Assembly: GCA_002719315.1 (NCBI GenBank)
Contig: PBHD01000005.1
Location: 29,237 to 72,805 of the forward strand
DNA: 43,569 nt
Reading direction: 5' to 3'
DNA from: Flavobacteriaceae bacterium
GTDB lineage: Bacteria; Bacteroidota; Bacteroidia; Flavobacteriales; Flavobacteriaceae
The first letter of the stretch is position 1; each line of letters starts with the position of its first letter. Made by a program: the position numbers and the translations under genes. Below, piece after piece: positions 34,612 through 42,390 of this stretch. Below the pieces are notes generated by a model. That model saw only the letters and a list, made by a program, of their open reading frames with translations, was not told the origin of the DNA and searched no databases.

Positions 34612-36555
34612 TTGAAATTAAATAAAAACATAAACAATACAGTTTTAAAAAGTATTATTAATATAAAACCTTCAGGTAAAGGTGTTGTTATTTATAATGA
34701 TATAGAATATAAAATTGATAGAAGTAAAATTAATAAAGCTTTAGACGGGGATACTGTCAAAATAAAATTATTAAATAGAAAAAATAAAAATAAAGCAGAA
34801 GTAATAGATGTAGTTAAAAGATCAAATAGAAAATATGTTGGAATATTAGAAAAGGGGAAAAATTATGGTTTTGTAGTAACAAAAAAAGATAATATATATA
34901 CAGACTTTTTCATAGAAAAAGAAAATTTAAGAAAATACAAAAATGAAGAAAAAGTATTGGTTGAATACAAGTATTGGAACTTAAATGATGAATCACCTAC
35001 GGGAAAAATTATTAAATCATTGGGAAAAAAAGGAGAAGTAAAAACAGAAATTGATTCTATTTTATACGAGTACGGCCTGGAAATAGAATTTGAAAATAAA
35101 ACATTAGAAGAATTAAAATATATTAAAAATGAGATAACAAAAAAAGATATAGAAAACAGAGAAGATTATAGAAAAAAAAATACTTTGACAATAGATCCAA
35201 AAGATGCTAAAGATTTTGACGATGCAATTTCATTTGAGAAATTAAAAAATAATAATTTTGAAGTAGGTATTCACATAGCAGATGTTACTCATTACGTTAA
35301 ACCAAAAACTCATATAGATAAAGAAGCAAATAAAAGAGGAAACTCCACATACTTAGTAGATAGAGTAATACCTATGTTACCAGAAAAATTATCAAACCAG
35401 ATATGCTCTTTAAGACCAAATGAAGATAAGTTATGTTTTTCTTGTATTGTTGAACTAAATAAAAATGGAAAAATAATTAAAAGTAATTTTAAAAAAACTA
35501 TAATTAACTCAGATCATAGATTTAGTTATGATGAGGTTCAAGAAATTCTAGAAACAAAAACAAAAACAATATCAAAAAAAAATTCATTAATTGGACAAGA
35601 ATATAGAATAGAAGAAAACATTTATGATTCAATTATTGAGCTCAATAAATTAGCAAAAAAAATTAGAAAAAAAAGAATTAGAAAAGGATCAATAAACTTT
35701 GAAAATAAAGAAATAAAATTTGAAATTGATAAAGATAAAAATCCAATAAAAATATATTTTAAAGAATCAAAAGATTCAAATAAATTAGTTGAAGAGTATA
35801 TGTTACTTGCAAATAGAAGCTTAGGAGATTTAATTAATAAAACAAAAAGAGAGTTTGTTTATAGAATACATGATTTGCCAGATAATGAAAAATTAGAAAA
35901 CTTAAAATCAATAGCAAAAAAGTTAGGATATGATTTAAACATAAGACCAAAAAAAATAGGTGCTTCGTTAAATGAATTGTTATTAAAATTAAAAGAAAAA
36001 AAAGAAAAAAATTTAATAGATAAATTAGCATTAAGAGCTATGAGTAAAGCGGAATATTCAACAAAAAACATAGGACATTATGGCTTAGCTTTTAAAAATT
36101 ACACACATTTTACTTCACCAATTAGGAGATATTCAGATATTTTAGCTCATAGAATATTAGAAAAAAATATTCTGAATAATGATAACAATGAAAAAGAACT
36201 TCAAAAAACATGTAAACACATATCAAAAACAGAACAATTATCTACAAAAGTAGAAAGAGCCTCAAATAAATTTATGCAAGTTCTTTTTATGAGTAATAAA
36301 ATTGGGTATAATTATAAAGGTGTAATTTCTGGAGTTACTGAAAGGGGAATGTATGTAGAAATTATTGAAAATAAATGTGAAGGGATGATTAGTGTTAAAA
36401 ACATGAAAGATGATTTCTACATTTATAATGAAAAGAAACACACTTTAATTGGAGAAAAATTTAAAAGAAAATATCAACTAGGAGACATTGTTTATATAAA
36501 AGTAAAAAAAACAAATCCTGAAAAAAGACATTTAGATTTCGAATTATTAAGATGA
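34612..36555 (+). CDS. rnr: Ribonuclease R (RNB-family exoribonuclease), short N-terminus
   Basis: The protein has 647 residues. It begins close to the first cold-shock domain (about 20-140). The RNB domain has LTIDPKDAKDFDDAISFE (about 191-208), with the metal-binding aspartates, and HFTSPIRRYSDILAHRIL (about 501-518). An S1 domain closes the protein (about 563-645). RNase R degrades structured RNA 3' to 5'. The start is TTG at 34612-34614. Most flavobacterial homologues carry about 70 more N-terminal residues with a helix-turn-helix-like domain, which is missing here. The gene faces away from the origin candidate. Confidence 0.93.
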   Translation: MKLNKNINNTVLKSIINIKPSGKGVVIYNDIEYKIDRSKINKALDGDTVKIKLLNRKNKNKAEVIDVVKRSNRKYVGILEKGKNYGFVVTKKDNIYTDFFIEKENLRKYKNEEKVLVEYKYWNLNDESPTGKIIKSLGKKGEVKTEIDSILYEYGLEIEFENKTLEELKYIKNEITKKDIENREDYRKKNTLTIDPKDAKDFDDAISFEKLKNNNFEVGIHIADVTHYVKPKTHIDKEANKRGNSTYLVDRVIPMLPEKLSNQICSLRPNEDKLCFSCIVELNKNGKIIKSNFKKTIINSDHRFSYDEVQEILETKTKTISKKNSLIGQEYRIEENIYDSIIELNKLAKKIRKKRIRKGSINFENKEIKFEIDKDKNPIKIYFKESKDSNKLVEEYMLLANRSLGDLINKTKREFVYRIHDLPDNEKLENLKSIAKKLGYDLNIRPKKIGASLNELLLKLKEKKEKNLIDKLALRAMSKAEYSTKNIGHYGLAFKNYTHFTSPIRRYSDILAHRILEKNILNNDNNEKELQKTCKHISKTEQLSTKVERASNKFMQVLFMSNKIGYNYKGVISGVTERGMYVEIIENKCEGMISVKNMKDDFYIYNEKKHTLIGEKFKRKYQLGDIVYIKVKKTNPEKRHLDFELLR

Positions 36556-37244
36556 GGTTAAAAACATTTATTTTATTATTTTCTTTATTGTTTTTTAAAA
36601 CATATTCTCAAATAAAATATGACGTTGAAAGAGCTACGATATCTATAAAAGACTTTAACTCTATAAAGGTATATTCAGGATTAGAAGTTAAATTAATACC
36701 GTCTGATAAGAATATTGTTTATGTATATGGAGACAATATAGAAAAGGTCATTATTAGTATAAAAAGAAAAACTATGAAAATAAAACTTCCTGTAGAGTCT
36801 CTTTTCAAAACAGGATATAATTATATAGAAGTTTTTTATAGTAAAAATCTTGAATTTATATCAGCATACCAAGGATCTGTAATTATTAATAAGAAAACAA
36901 TTAAAACAAATCAAATAAGTATAAAAGCAAAAGAGGGGTCAAAGATTTCAGCTAAAATCAGTGTTAATAATTTGAAAGCAAATGTGAGCTCTGGAGCAAA
37001 ACTTAAACTTACTGGTGTTTCAAATGAAGTTAATTTAAAAGTTAGTGCTGGGGGATTAATTAATGCAGAAAAATTAGAATCAAATAAAGCACAAGTTATT
37101 TCCATAGCAGGAGGGACTTCCACAATAAAAGTTAAAGAACTTGCTAATTTAAAAATAAATGCAGGGGGGAAAATTGAAGTGTACGGAAAACCTAAGCAAG
37201 TAATTTCAAGATATACTTTAGGCGGAAAGGTTTTGCTAAAATAA
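36552..37244 (+). CDS. DUF2807 (head GIN domain) exported protein
   Basis: The protein has 230 residues with a signal peptide of about 19 residues (ending KTYSQ). The mature part is a right-handed beta-helix-like DUF2807 domain with repeating short strands, e.g. NQISIKAKEGSKISAKISV, GAKLKLTGVSNEVNLKVSAGG and a final NAGGKIEVYGKP. The role of the family is not established. It overlaps rnr by 4 bp (ATGA) and ends 3 bp before the 3' end of the convergent tRNA-Cys gene. Confidence 0.85.
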   Translation: MRLKTFILLFSLLFFKTYSQIKYDVERATISIKDFNSIKVYSGLEVKLIPSDKNIVYVYGDNIEKVIISIKRKTMKIKLPVESLFKTGYNYIEVFYSKNLEFISAYQGSVIINKKTIKTNQISIKAKEGSKISAKISVNNLKANVSSGAKLKLTGVSNEVNLKVSAGGLINAEKLESNKAQVISIAGGTSTIKVKELANLKINAGGKIEVYGKPKQVISRYTLGGKVLLK

Positions 37245-37247
37245 AAG

Positions 37248-37318
37248 AGGCATCGAGCGGATTCGAACCGCTGTAAAAGCTTTTGCAGAGCTCTGCCTAG
37301 CCACTCGGCCACGATGCC
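37248..37318 (-). tRNA. tRNA-Cys (GCA)
   Basis: The minus strand gives a cloverleaf with acceptor stem GGCATCG / CGATGCC. The anticodon stem GAGCT/AGCTT encloses loop CTGCAAA (anticodon GCA), the T-loop is TTCGAATC, and the discriminator is T, as expected for tRNA-Cys. The CCA end is not encoded. Confidence 0.96.
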
Positions 37319-37342
37319 ATAGCAGACAAAAATACTAAATAT

Positions 37343-37708
37343 TTATTTTAAGGACCTTTTCCTTTTTTTCTTTACAGAGACCTTTTTTATATCACCATCG
37401 ATTGGTGGGTTTAATTTTGAAACCTCTATTGTTGCTTTTAATACAGAAGGAAATGTTTTAAAAACAACATTAAGAATTCTGTCACAAACATGCTCAATTA
37501 ATGAAGATTTTATGCTCATTTCTTTTTCAACTATTTCATATAATGTAGAGTAGTCTATTGTGTCTATTAATAGATCACTTTTGGAGGGTTTTTCCAAATT
37601 AGATTTAACCATTAAGTTTATTTTATAATAACTTCCTATTTTATTTTCTTCTTTTAGGCAACCATGATAGGCATAAATTTTAATGCCATTTAAATAAATT
37701 CTTCCCAT
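37343..37708 (-). CDS. folB: Dihydroneopterin aldolase
   Basis: The start is ATG 37706-37708, giving MGRIYLNGIKIYAYHGCLKEE. A promoter -7 element lies just upstream of it and excludes the longer frame starting at 37741. The 121-residue protein has the FolB signature: AYHGCLKEENKIGSYYKI (about 13-30, with conserved Glu) and DTIDYSTLYEIVEKEM (about 50-65). It splits dihydroneopterin in folate synthesis. The C-terminus is Lys-rich. Confidence 0.92.
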   Translation of the reverse strand: MGRIYLNGIKIYAYHGCLKEENKIGSYYKINLMVKSNLEKPSKSDLLIDTIDYSTLYEIVEKEMSIKSSLIEHVCDRILNVVFKTFPSVLKATIEVSKLNPPIDGDIKKVSVKKKRKRSLK

Positions 37709-37713
37709 ATTTT

Positions 37714-37721
37714 CAAATATA
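37714..37721 (-). promoter_or_regulatory. -7 promoter element (TATATTTG) of folB
   Basis: The plus strand reads CAAATATA. It ends five bases before the folB ATG on the minus strand, so the mRNA should be leaderless or nearly so. Confidence 0.55.
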
Positions 37722-37760
37722 TAAACTCTATTTATAAACATGTTTAAAAAATCAAATCAA

Positions 37761-37768
37761 TATATTTG
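37761..37768 (+). promoter_or_regulatory. -7 promoter element (TATATTTG) of glnS
   Basis: TATATTTG lies 16 bases before the glnS ATG. Together with the minus-strand element 40 bases to its left it forms a divergent promoter pair. Confidence 0.55.
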
Positions 37769-37783
37769 TTGAGTTTTTAATTT

Positions 37784-39445
37784 ATGAAAAAAGGTATAAA
37801 TTTTATAGAGCAAATTATTAAGCAAGATTTATTAAAAGGGTTTAATAAAAAAGCATTAAAATTTAGATTTCCACCTGAACCGAATGGGTATTTGCATATT
37901 GGGCATGTTAAAGCGATATGCCTGAACTTTAATCTTGGGGAAAAATATGGAGCATCAGTAAATCTTAGATTTGATGATACTAATCCAGTTAAAGAAGAAA
38001 AAAAGTTTGTCGATGGTATAAAAGAGGACATTAATTGGCTAGGATATAAATGGAAAGAAGAATGTTATGCCTCTGATTATTTTGCCCAATTATATAAATG
38101 GGCACATTTACTCATTGAAAAAGAATTAGCATACGTTGATTCTCAGGATTCAGAAAAAATTGCATCACAAAAAGGTACACCAACAAAATCAGGATTAAAT
38201 AGCCCCTATAGAAATCGAAGTGTAGAGGAAAATAAAAAGCTGTTTACGTCTATGTTTAAAGGAAAGTTTAAGGAAGGAGAGCATGTTTTAAGAGCAAAAA
38301 TTGATATGGCGTCTCCAAATATGCTATTAAGAGATCCGGTGATCTATAGAGTTTTATATAGAGAACATCATAGGACCAAAAATAAATGGTGTATTTACCC
38401 TTTATACGATTGGACTCATGGTCAATCTGATTACATTGAGCAGATTTCACATTCACTTTGTACTTTAGAGTTTAAACCTCATAGAGATTTATACGATTGG
38501 TTTTTAGATTCATTAGCTCCCTTAAAAAAAATGAGACCAAAACAAAGAGAGTTTGCTAGACTAAATTTGTCATATACAGTAACATCTAAAAGAAAATTAT
38601 TTGAATTGATTGAAAAAAAGTATGTTAATGGCTGGGATGACCCTAGAATGCCAACTATTTCAGGCTTAAGAAGAAGAGGATATACGCCAGAGTCTTTAAA
38701 AAGATTTGTTGAACTAGCTGGCATTGCAAAAAGAGAAAATTTGATAGACCTTTCTCTTCTTGAATTTTCAGTAAGAGAACATCTTAATATAATTTCTCCA
38801 AGGGTTATGGCAGTTTTAAATCCGGTTAAATTAATTATAATAAACTATCCTAAAAATAGTGATGAAATTTTAGAAGGAGAAATTAATCCGGAAAAACCTG
38901 AACTTGGAAAGAGAAAAATACCATTTTCTAGAGAACTTTATATTGAGAGAGAAGATTTTAAAGAAGAAGCTAATAGAAAATTTTATAGACTAACTCTAGG
39001 GAAAGAAGTTAGACTAAAAAATGCATATATAATAAAAGGAGAGAGTGTAATTAAAAATAATGATGGAACAATAAAGGAAATTATATGTTCTTATGACCCT
39101 AAAAGTAAAAGCGGAAGTGATTCAGAAGAAAGTAAAAGAAAAGTTAAAGGAACAATTCATTGGGTAACAATTAAACACTCCTTAGTCATTGATGTAAATG
39201 TATATGATAGATTATTTTCAGTTCCATCACCAGATTCGGACAAAGAGATAGATTTTAAAAGCTTTATTAACTCAAAGTCTTTAAAAAAAGTTAAGGGCTA
39301 TATTGAACCTAGTTTATCAACTGCTTCAAAAGGAGATCATTTTCAATTTCAAAGATTAGGATATTTTATTTTGGATAATATAATTAACAAAAAGCTAATT
39401 TTTAATAAAACAGTTGGATTAAGAGATAGCTGGTCTAAGAAATAA
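37784..39445 (+). CDS. glnS: Glutaminyl-tRNA synthetase
   Basis: The protein has 553 residues. The HIGH motif lies in PPEPNGYLHIGHVKA (about 26-40) and the KMSKS equivalent in VTSKRKL (about 265-271). The tRNA-binding and catalytic part has RFDDTNP (about 61-67) and WDDPRMPTISGLRRRG (about 284-299), and two C-terminal anticodon-binding beta-barrels complete the usual length. Specificity for Gln over Glu follows from the GlnRS-type pattern and from the separate gltX. It charges tRNA-Gln directly. Confidence 0.96.
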   Translation: MKKGINFIEQIIKQDLLKGFNKKALKFRFPPEPNGYLHIGHVKAICLNFNLGEKYGASVNLRFDDTNPVKEEKKFVDGIKEDINWLGYKWKEECYASDYFAQLYKWAHLLIEKELAYVDSQDSEKIASQKGTPTKSGLNSPYRNRSVEENKKLFTSMFKGKFKEGEHVLRAKIDMASPNMLLRDPVIYRVLYREHHRTKNKWCIYPLYDWTHGQSDYIEQISHSLCTLEFKPHRDLYDWFLDSLAPLKKMRPKQREFARLNLSYTVTSKRKLFELIEKKYVNGWDDPRMPTISGLRRRGYTPESLKRFVELAGIAKRENLIDLSLLEFSVREHLNIISPRVMAVLNPVKLIIINYPKNSDEILEGEINPEKPELGKRKIPFSRELYIEREDFKEEANRKFYRLTLGKEVRLKNAYIIKGESVIKNNDGTIKEIICSYDPKSKSGSDSEESKRKVKGTIHWVTIKHSLVIDVNVYDRLFSVPSPDSDKEIDFKSFINSKSLKKVKGYIEPSLSTASKGDHFQFQRLGYFILDNIINKKLIFNKTVGLRDSWSKK

Positions 39446-39447
39446 AG

Positions 39448-40392
39448 TTATTTTTCTTTTTTATTTTTTAGGGTTTCTGTATCCTTATTTTGTTTTTTCA
39501 TAGCTTCTCCTATTTGATTGCTTGCAGTAAACGAAGCAACCATATTGTTTAACATTTCACTGCCAGCTTGGGGAGAATTAGGGAGCAAAATTAAATTACT
39601 ATTTGTGTTTTCACCAACTGCTTGAAGAGTGTCGTAATGTTGGGTAACAACAATTAATGCAGAGGCTTCTTGAGAATTTATACCAACTTTGTTAAGAACA
39701 TCGACAGATTCTTCCAAACCTCTTGCGATTTCTCTTCTTTGATCAGCAATTCCTTGTCCTTGAAGTCTTTTACTCTCAGCTTCAGCCTTTGCTTTTTCTA
39801 CAATTCTAATTCTTTCTGCATCACCTTCATATTGAGCAGCAACTTTTTTTCTTTCTGCAGCATTAATTTTGTTCATTGCAGCTTTTACTTCAGTGTCCGG
39901 ATCAATATCAGTAACAAGCGCTCTAATTATGTCATAACCATAGTTAGTCATTGCGTCATTTAATTCTCCTTTTACAGAATTAGCGATTTCATCCTTTTTT
40001 TCAAATACATCATCTAATTTCATTTTTGGCACAACTGCTCGAACAACATCAAAAACATAAGATGTAATTTGATCTTGAGGAAAATCTAATTTGTAAAATG
40101 CTTCATAAACTTTATCTTTTATAACTTTATACTGAACAGAAACTTTTAATTTTACAAAGACATTATCGCTAGTTTTAGTTTCTACGGTAACGTCAAGTTG
40201 AAGTACTCTTAAACTTATCCTGCCTATAATTCTATCTATAATTGGAATTTTAATTTGAAGACCAGAATGTCTTATGCTTTGAAATTTTCCAAATCGTTCT
40301 ATAATAGCAGCAGTCTGTTGCTTAACCATGAAAAGTGAAAAAAACAGTAATAAAATAATAAGACCAATAATTATAGAAGTTGAAGTAGGCAT
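39448..40392 (-). CDS. SPFH/band 7 domain membrane protein (stomatin/QmcA-like)
   Basis: The protein has 314 residues. One N-terminal membrane segment (about 6-24) is followed by the band 7 domain (TAAIIERFGKFQSI at about 27-40, QYKVIKDKVYEAFYKL at about 87-102). A long coiled coil rich in Ala/Glu/Lys follows (about 170-240), and the tail is Lys-rich. Such proteins form large ring-like scaffolds in the inner membrane and often work with proteases. It begins 4 bp after gltX and is co-transcribed with it. Confidence 0.9.
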   Translation of the reverse strand: MPTSTSIIIGLIILLLFFSLFMVKQQTAAIIERFGKFQSIRHSGLQIKIPIIDRIIGRISLRVLQLDVTVETKTSDNVFVKLKVSVQYKVIKDKVYEAFYKLDFPQDQITSYVFDVVRAVVPKMKLDDVFEKKDEIANSVKGELNDAMTNYGYDIIRALVTDIDPDTEVKAAMNKINAAERKKVAAQYEGDAERIRIVEKAKAEAESKRLQGQGIADQRREIARGLEESVDVLNKVGINSQEASALIVVTQHYDTLQAVGENTNSNLILLPNSPQAGSEMLNNMVASFTASNQIGEAMKKQNKDTETLKNKKEK

Positions 40393-40396
40393 AGAT

Positions 40397-41881
40397 TTAA
40401 TTTTTTAGTTTAGACATAAGGTTATTAATTCGTTTTAAAGTTACACTTTTTCCTATGATTTTAATAATTGAAAAAAGATCTGGTCCAGATAATTCACCTA
40501 CTATTGATATTCTTAAAAGTTGCATTAAATATCCAAGCTTTAAATTGTTTTCATTACCATAATTTATAATTTGATTTTTTGCATTATCAATATTATTTAT
40601 TGATGAAAAGACTGTTTTTAAATCATTTAAAACTTTAATAGAATCCTTGTTTTTTGAAAACTTTTCATTTAACAAAGAATAATCAGGATCATTATAGAAA
40701 AAAAAAGTTTCTTTCTTTAAGTCAGAAATTAAATTCAACCTTTCTTTAACTAAAGAAATAATTTTTAAAACCTCAGTTTTTTTATATGAGCTATTTAAAT
40801 AATTTAAACTTTTTTTAGAAAGGGATAAAAGGCGTTCATCAGACAAGTTCTTTAAATGATTATGATTTATCCATTTTGCCTTATCGTAATCGAATTTTGC
40901 ACCACTTTTTTGAATTTTTTTAAAATCAAAAGCTGTTTCTAGTTCTTTTAAAGAATAAATTTCTTTTTCTGTGTCATCATTCCATCCTAAAAGCGCAAGG
41001 TAATTTATTATAGAGTTTGGTAAAAATCCAATTTCTTTAAATCCAATATTTTCTTTCCATGATAGAGGAAAAATTGGAATTCCCATTTTTTCAGAATCTC
41101 TTTTTGAGAGCTTGCCTTTTCCAGAGGGTTTGAGAATAAGAGGGAGATGCATAAAATCAGGAGTTTTCCATTTAAACGACTTATATAATAATTTATGAAA
41201 AGGTAAAGAAGGAAGCCACTCCTCGCCTCTAATTACTGTTGAAATTTTCATTAAATGATCATCAACAACATTTGCAAAATGATATGTTGGCATCCCATCG
41301 CTTTTTATTAATACTTTATCGTCTAGTAAATTTGAATTGACATTAATATTACCTCTTATTTTATCTTCAACAGAGATAATTTGGTTAGGGATTATTTTTA
41401 GTCTTATGACAAATGAATTTTGTTTTTTTAATTTTTCAATTTCCTCTTTAGTCAAGGTTAAAGAGTTTTTAAAACTTTTCCTGTTGCTATAGTCATATTT
41501 AAAAGTTTTCCCTTTCTTTTCATATTCAAATCGTAGATTATTTAACTCTTCATCACTATCAAATGCATAATAAGCCTTATTGTTTTCAATTAATTTTAAA
41601 ACATACTTATTGTATATACTTTTTCTTTCACTTTGTCTGTATGGCCCAAATTTCCCTTTTTTAATTGGGCTTTCATCTGGATTAATACCAGCCCACTTAA
41701 GAGACTCATTTATATATTCTTCACTCTCTTTAATATATCTATTTTGATCGGTATCTTCTATTCTTAGGATAAAAGAACCTTTATTTTTTTTAGCAAATAA
41801 GTAGTTATATAATGCTGTTCTTAAACCTCCTATGTGGAGGGGTCCTGTTGGACTTGGCGCAAATCTAACTCTACAGCTCAT
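40397..41881 (-). CDS. gltX: Glutamyl-tRNA synthetase
   Basis: The protein has 494 residues. The HIGH-type motif is PSPTGPLHIGGLRTALYN (about 9-26), IEDTDQNR (about 41-48) follows, and the KMSKS-type motif is KLSKRDSEKMG (about 255-265). The C-terminal helical anticodon-binding domain completes the usual length. It charges tRNA-Glu. The gene is the first of the pair with the SPFH gene and is divergent from ybeY. Confidence 0.97.
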   Translation of the reverse strand: MSCRVRFAPSPTGPLHIGGLRTALYNYLFAKKNKGSFILRIEDTDQNRYIKESEEYINESLKWAGINPDESPIKKGKFGPYRQSERKSIYNKYVLKLIENNKAYYAFDSDEELNNLRFEYEKKGKTFKYDYSNRKSFKNSLTLTKEEIEKLKKQNSFVIRLKIIPNQIISVEDKIRGNINVNSNLLDDKVLIKSDGMPTYHFANVVDDHLMKISTVIRGEEWLPSLPFHKLLYKSFKWKTPDFMHLPLILKPSGKGKLSKRDSEKMGIPIFPLSWKENIGFKEIGFLPNSIINYLALLGWNDDTEKEIYSLKELETAFDFKKIQKSGAKFDYDKAKWINHNHLKNLSDERLLSLSKKSLNYLNSSYKKTEVLKIISLVKERLNLISDLKKETFFFYNDPDYSLLNEKFSKNKDSIKVLNDLKTVFSSINNIDNAKNQIINYGNENNLKLGYLMQLLRISIVGELSGPDLFSIIKIIGKSVTLKRINNLMSKLKN

Positions 41882-41937
41882 AATTGTAAAGATAATAGCT
41901 TATTTAAAATGAGTTCTAATTAAAATCACATTTCGAC

Positions 41938-41945
41938 TATCTTTG
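41938..41945 (+). promoter_or_regulatory. -7 promoter element (TATCTTTG) of ybeY-mnmG
   Basis: TATCTTTG matches TAnnTTTG. It lies 20 bases before the proposed ATT start of ybeY and marks where the transcript should begin. Confidence 0.6.
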
Positions 41946-41964
41946 CATCTTAAAATTAAAGAAG

Positions 41965-42390
41965 ATTATTAAATTTAACAACATACCAAAAATTATTAAT
42001 ATTAATGATATCAAAAGACATATTTCAATCTTTGTTAAAAATGAAGGATTTGGAATTAAAAAGATTGAATATAACTTTGTTTCTAAAGACAGAATGTTAA
42101 ATCTTAATACAAAATATTTAAATCATAACACAGAAACTGACATTTTAACTTTTGATTATAGTAAATCGAAGAAAATTCAAGCAGAGATGCACATATGCTT
42201 TTCAGTAATCAAGAGAAACGCAAAAGAAAACATGCAATCACCTGAAAATGAGATGGTTAGGGTAGTTATACATGGTCTTTTACATTGTATGGGCTATAAT
42301 GACAAGAATAATGCTGATAGAGAGGTTATGAGAAAAAAAGAAGATTCTTTTTTAAAAATGTTCCACGTGAAACAATTTAATAATGTTTGA
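41965..42390 (+). CDS. ybeY: YbeY-type endoribonuclease (rRNA maturation), apparent ATT start
   Basis: The frame gives about 141 residues, close to the usual 138-140 of flavobacterial YbeY. It begins (M)IKFNN, similar to other family members, and carries LNTKYLNHNTETDILTFDY (about 46-64) and the metal-binding VIHGLLHCMGYND (about 107-119). YbeY takes part in 16S rRNA 3'-end maturation. There is no in-frame ATG, GTG or TTG upstream; the first ATG (42094) would remove the first third. ATT at 41965 (or 41968), downstream of a -7 promoter element, is the likely start. The 3' end of the gene contains a perfect parS site. Confidence 0.87.
   Translation: MIKFNNIPKIININDIKRHISIFVKNEGFGIKKIEYNFVSKDRMLNLNTKYLNHNTETDILTFDYSKSKKIQAEMHICFSVIKRNAKENMQSPENEMVRVVIHGLLHCMGYNDKNNADREVMRKKEDSFLKMFHVKQFNNV
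42359..42374. promoter_or_regulatory. Perfect parS site (ParB-binding centromere-like sequence)
   Basis: TGTTCCACGTGAAACA is a perfect 16-bp palindrome identical to the well-known bacterial parS consensus (TGTTNCACGTGAAACA). It overlaps the last codons of ybeY, encoding MFHVKQ, and ends nine bases before the mnmG ATG. ParB spreads from such sites to load condensin and segregate origins. Confidence 0.9.

Noticed and set aside
36911-37312. Minus-strand ORF of 133 codons
   Set aside because: It spans most of the tRNA-Cys gene and lies antisense to the DUF2807 gene, which has a signal peptide and family features.
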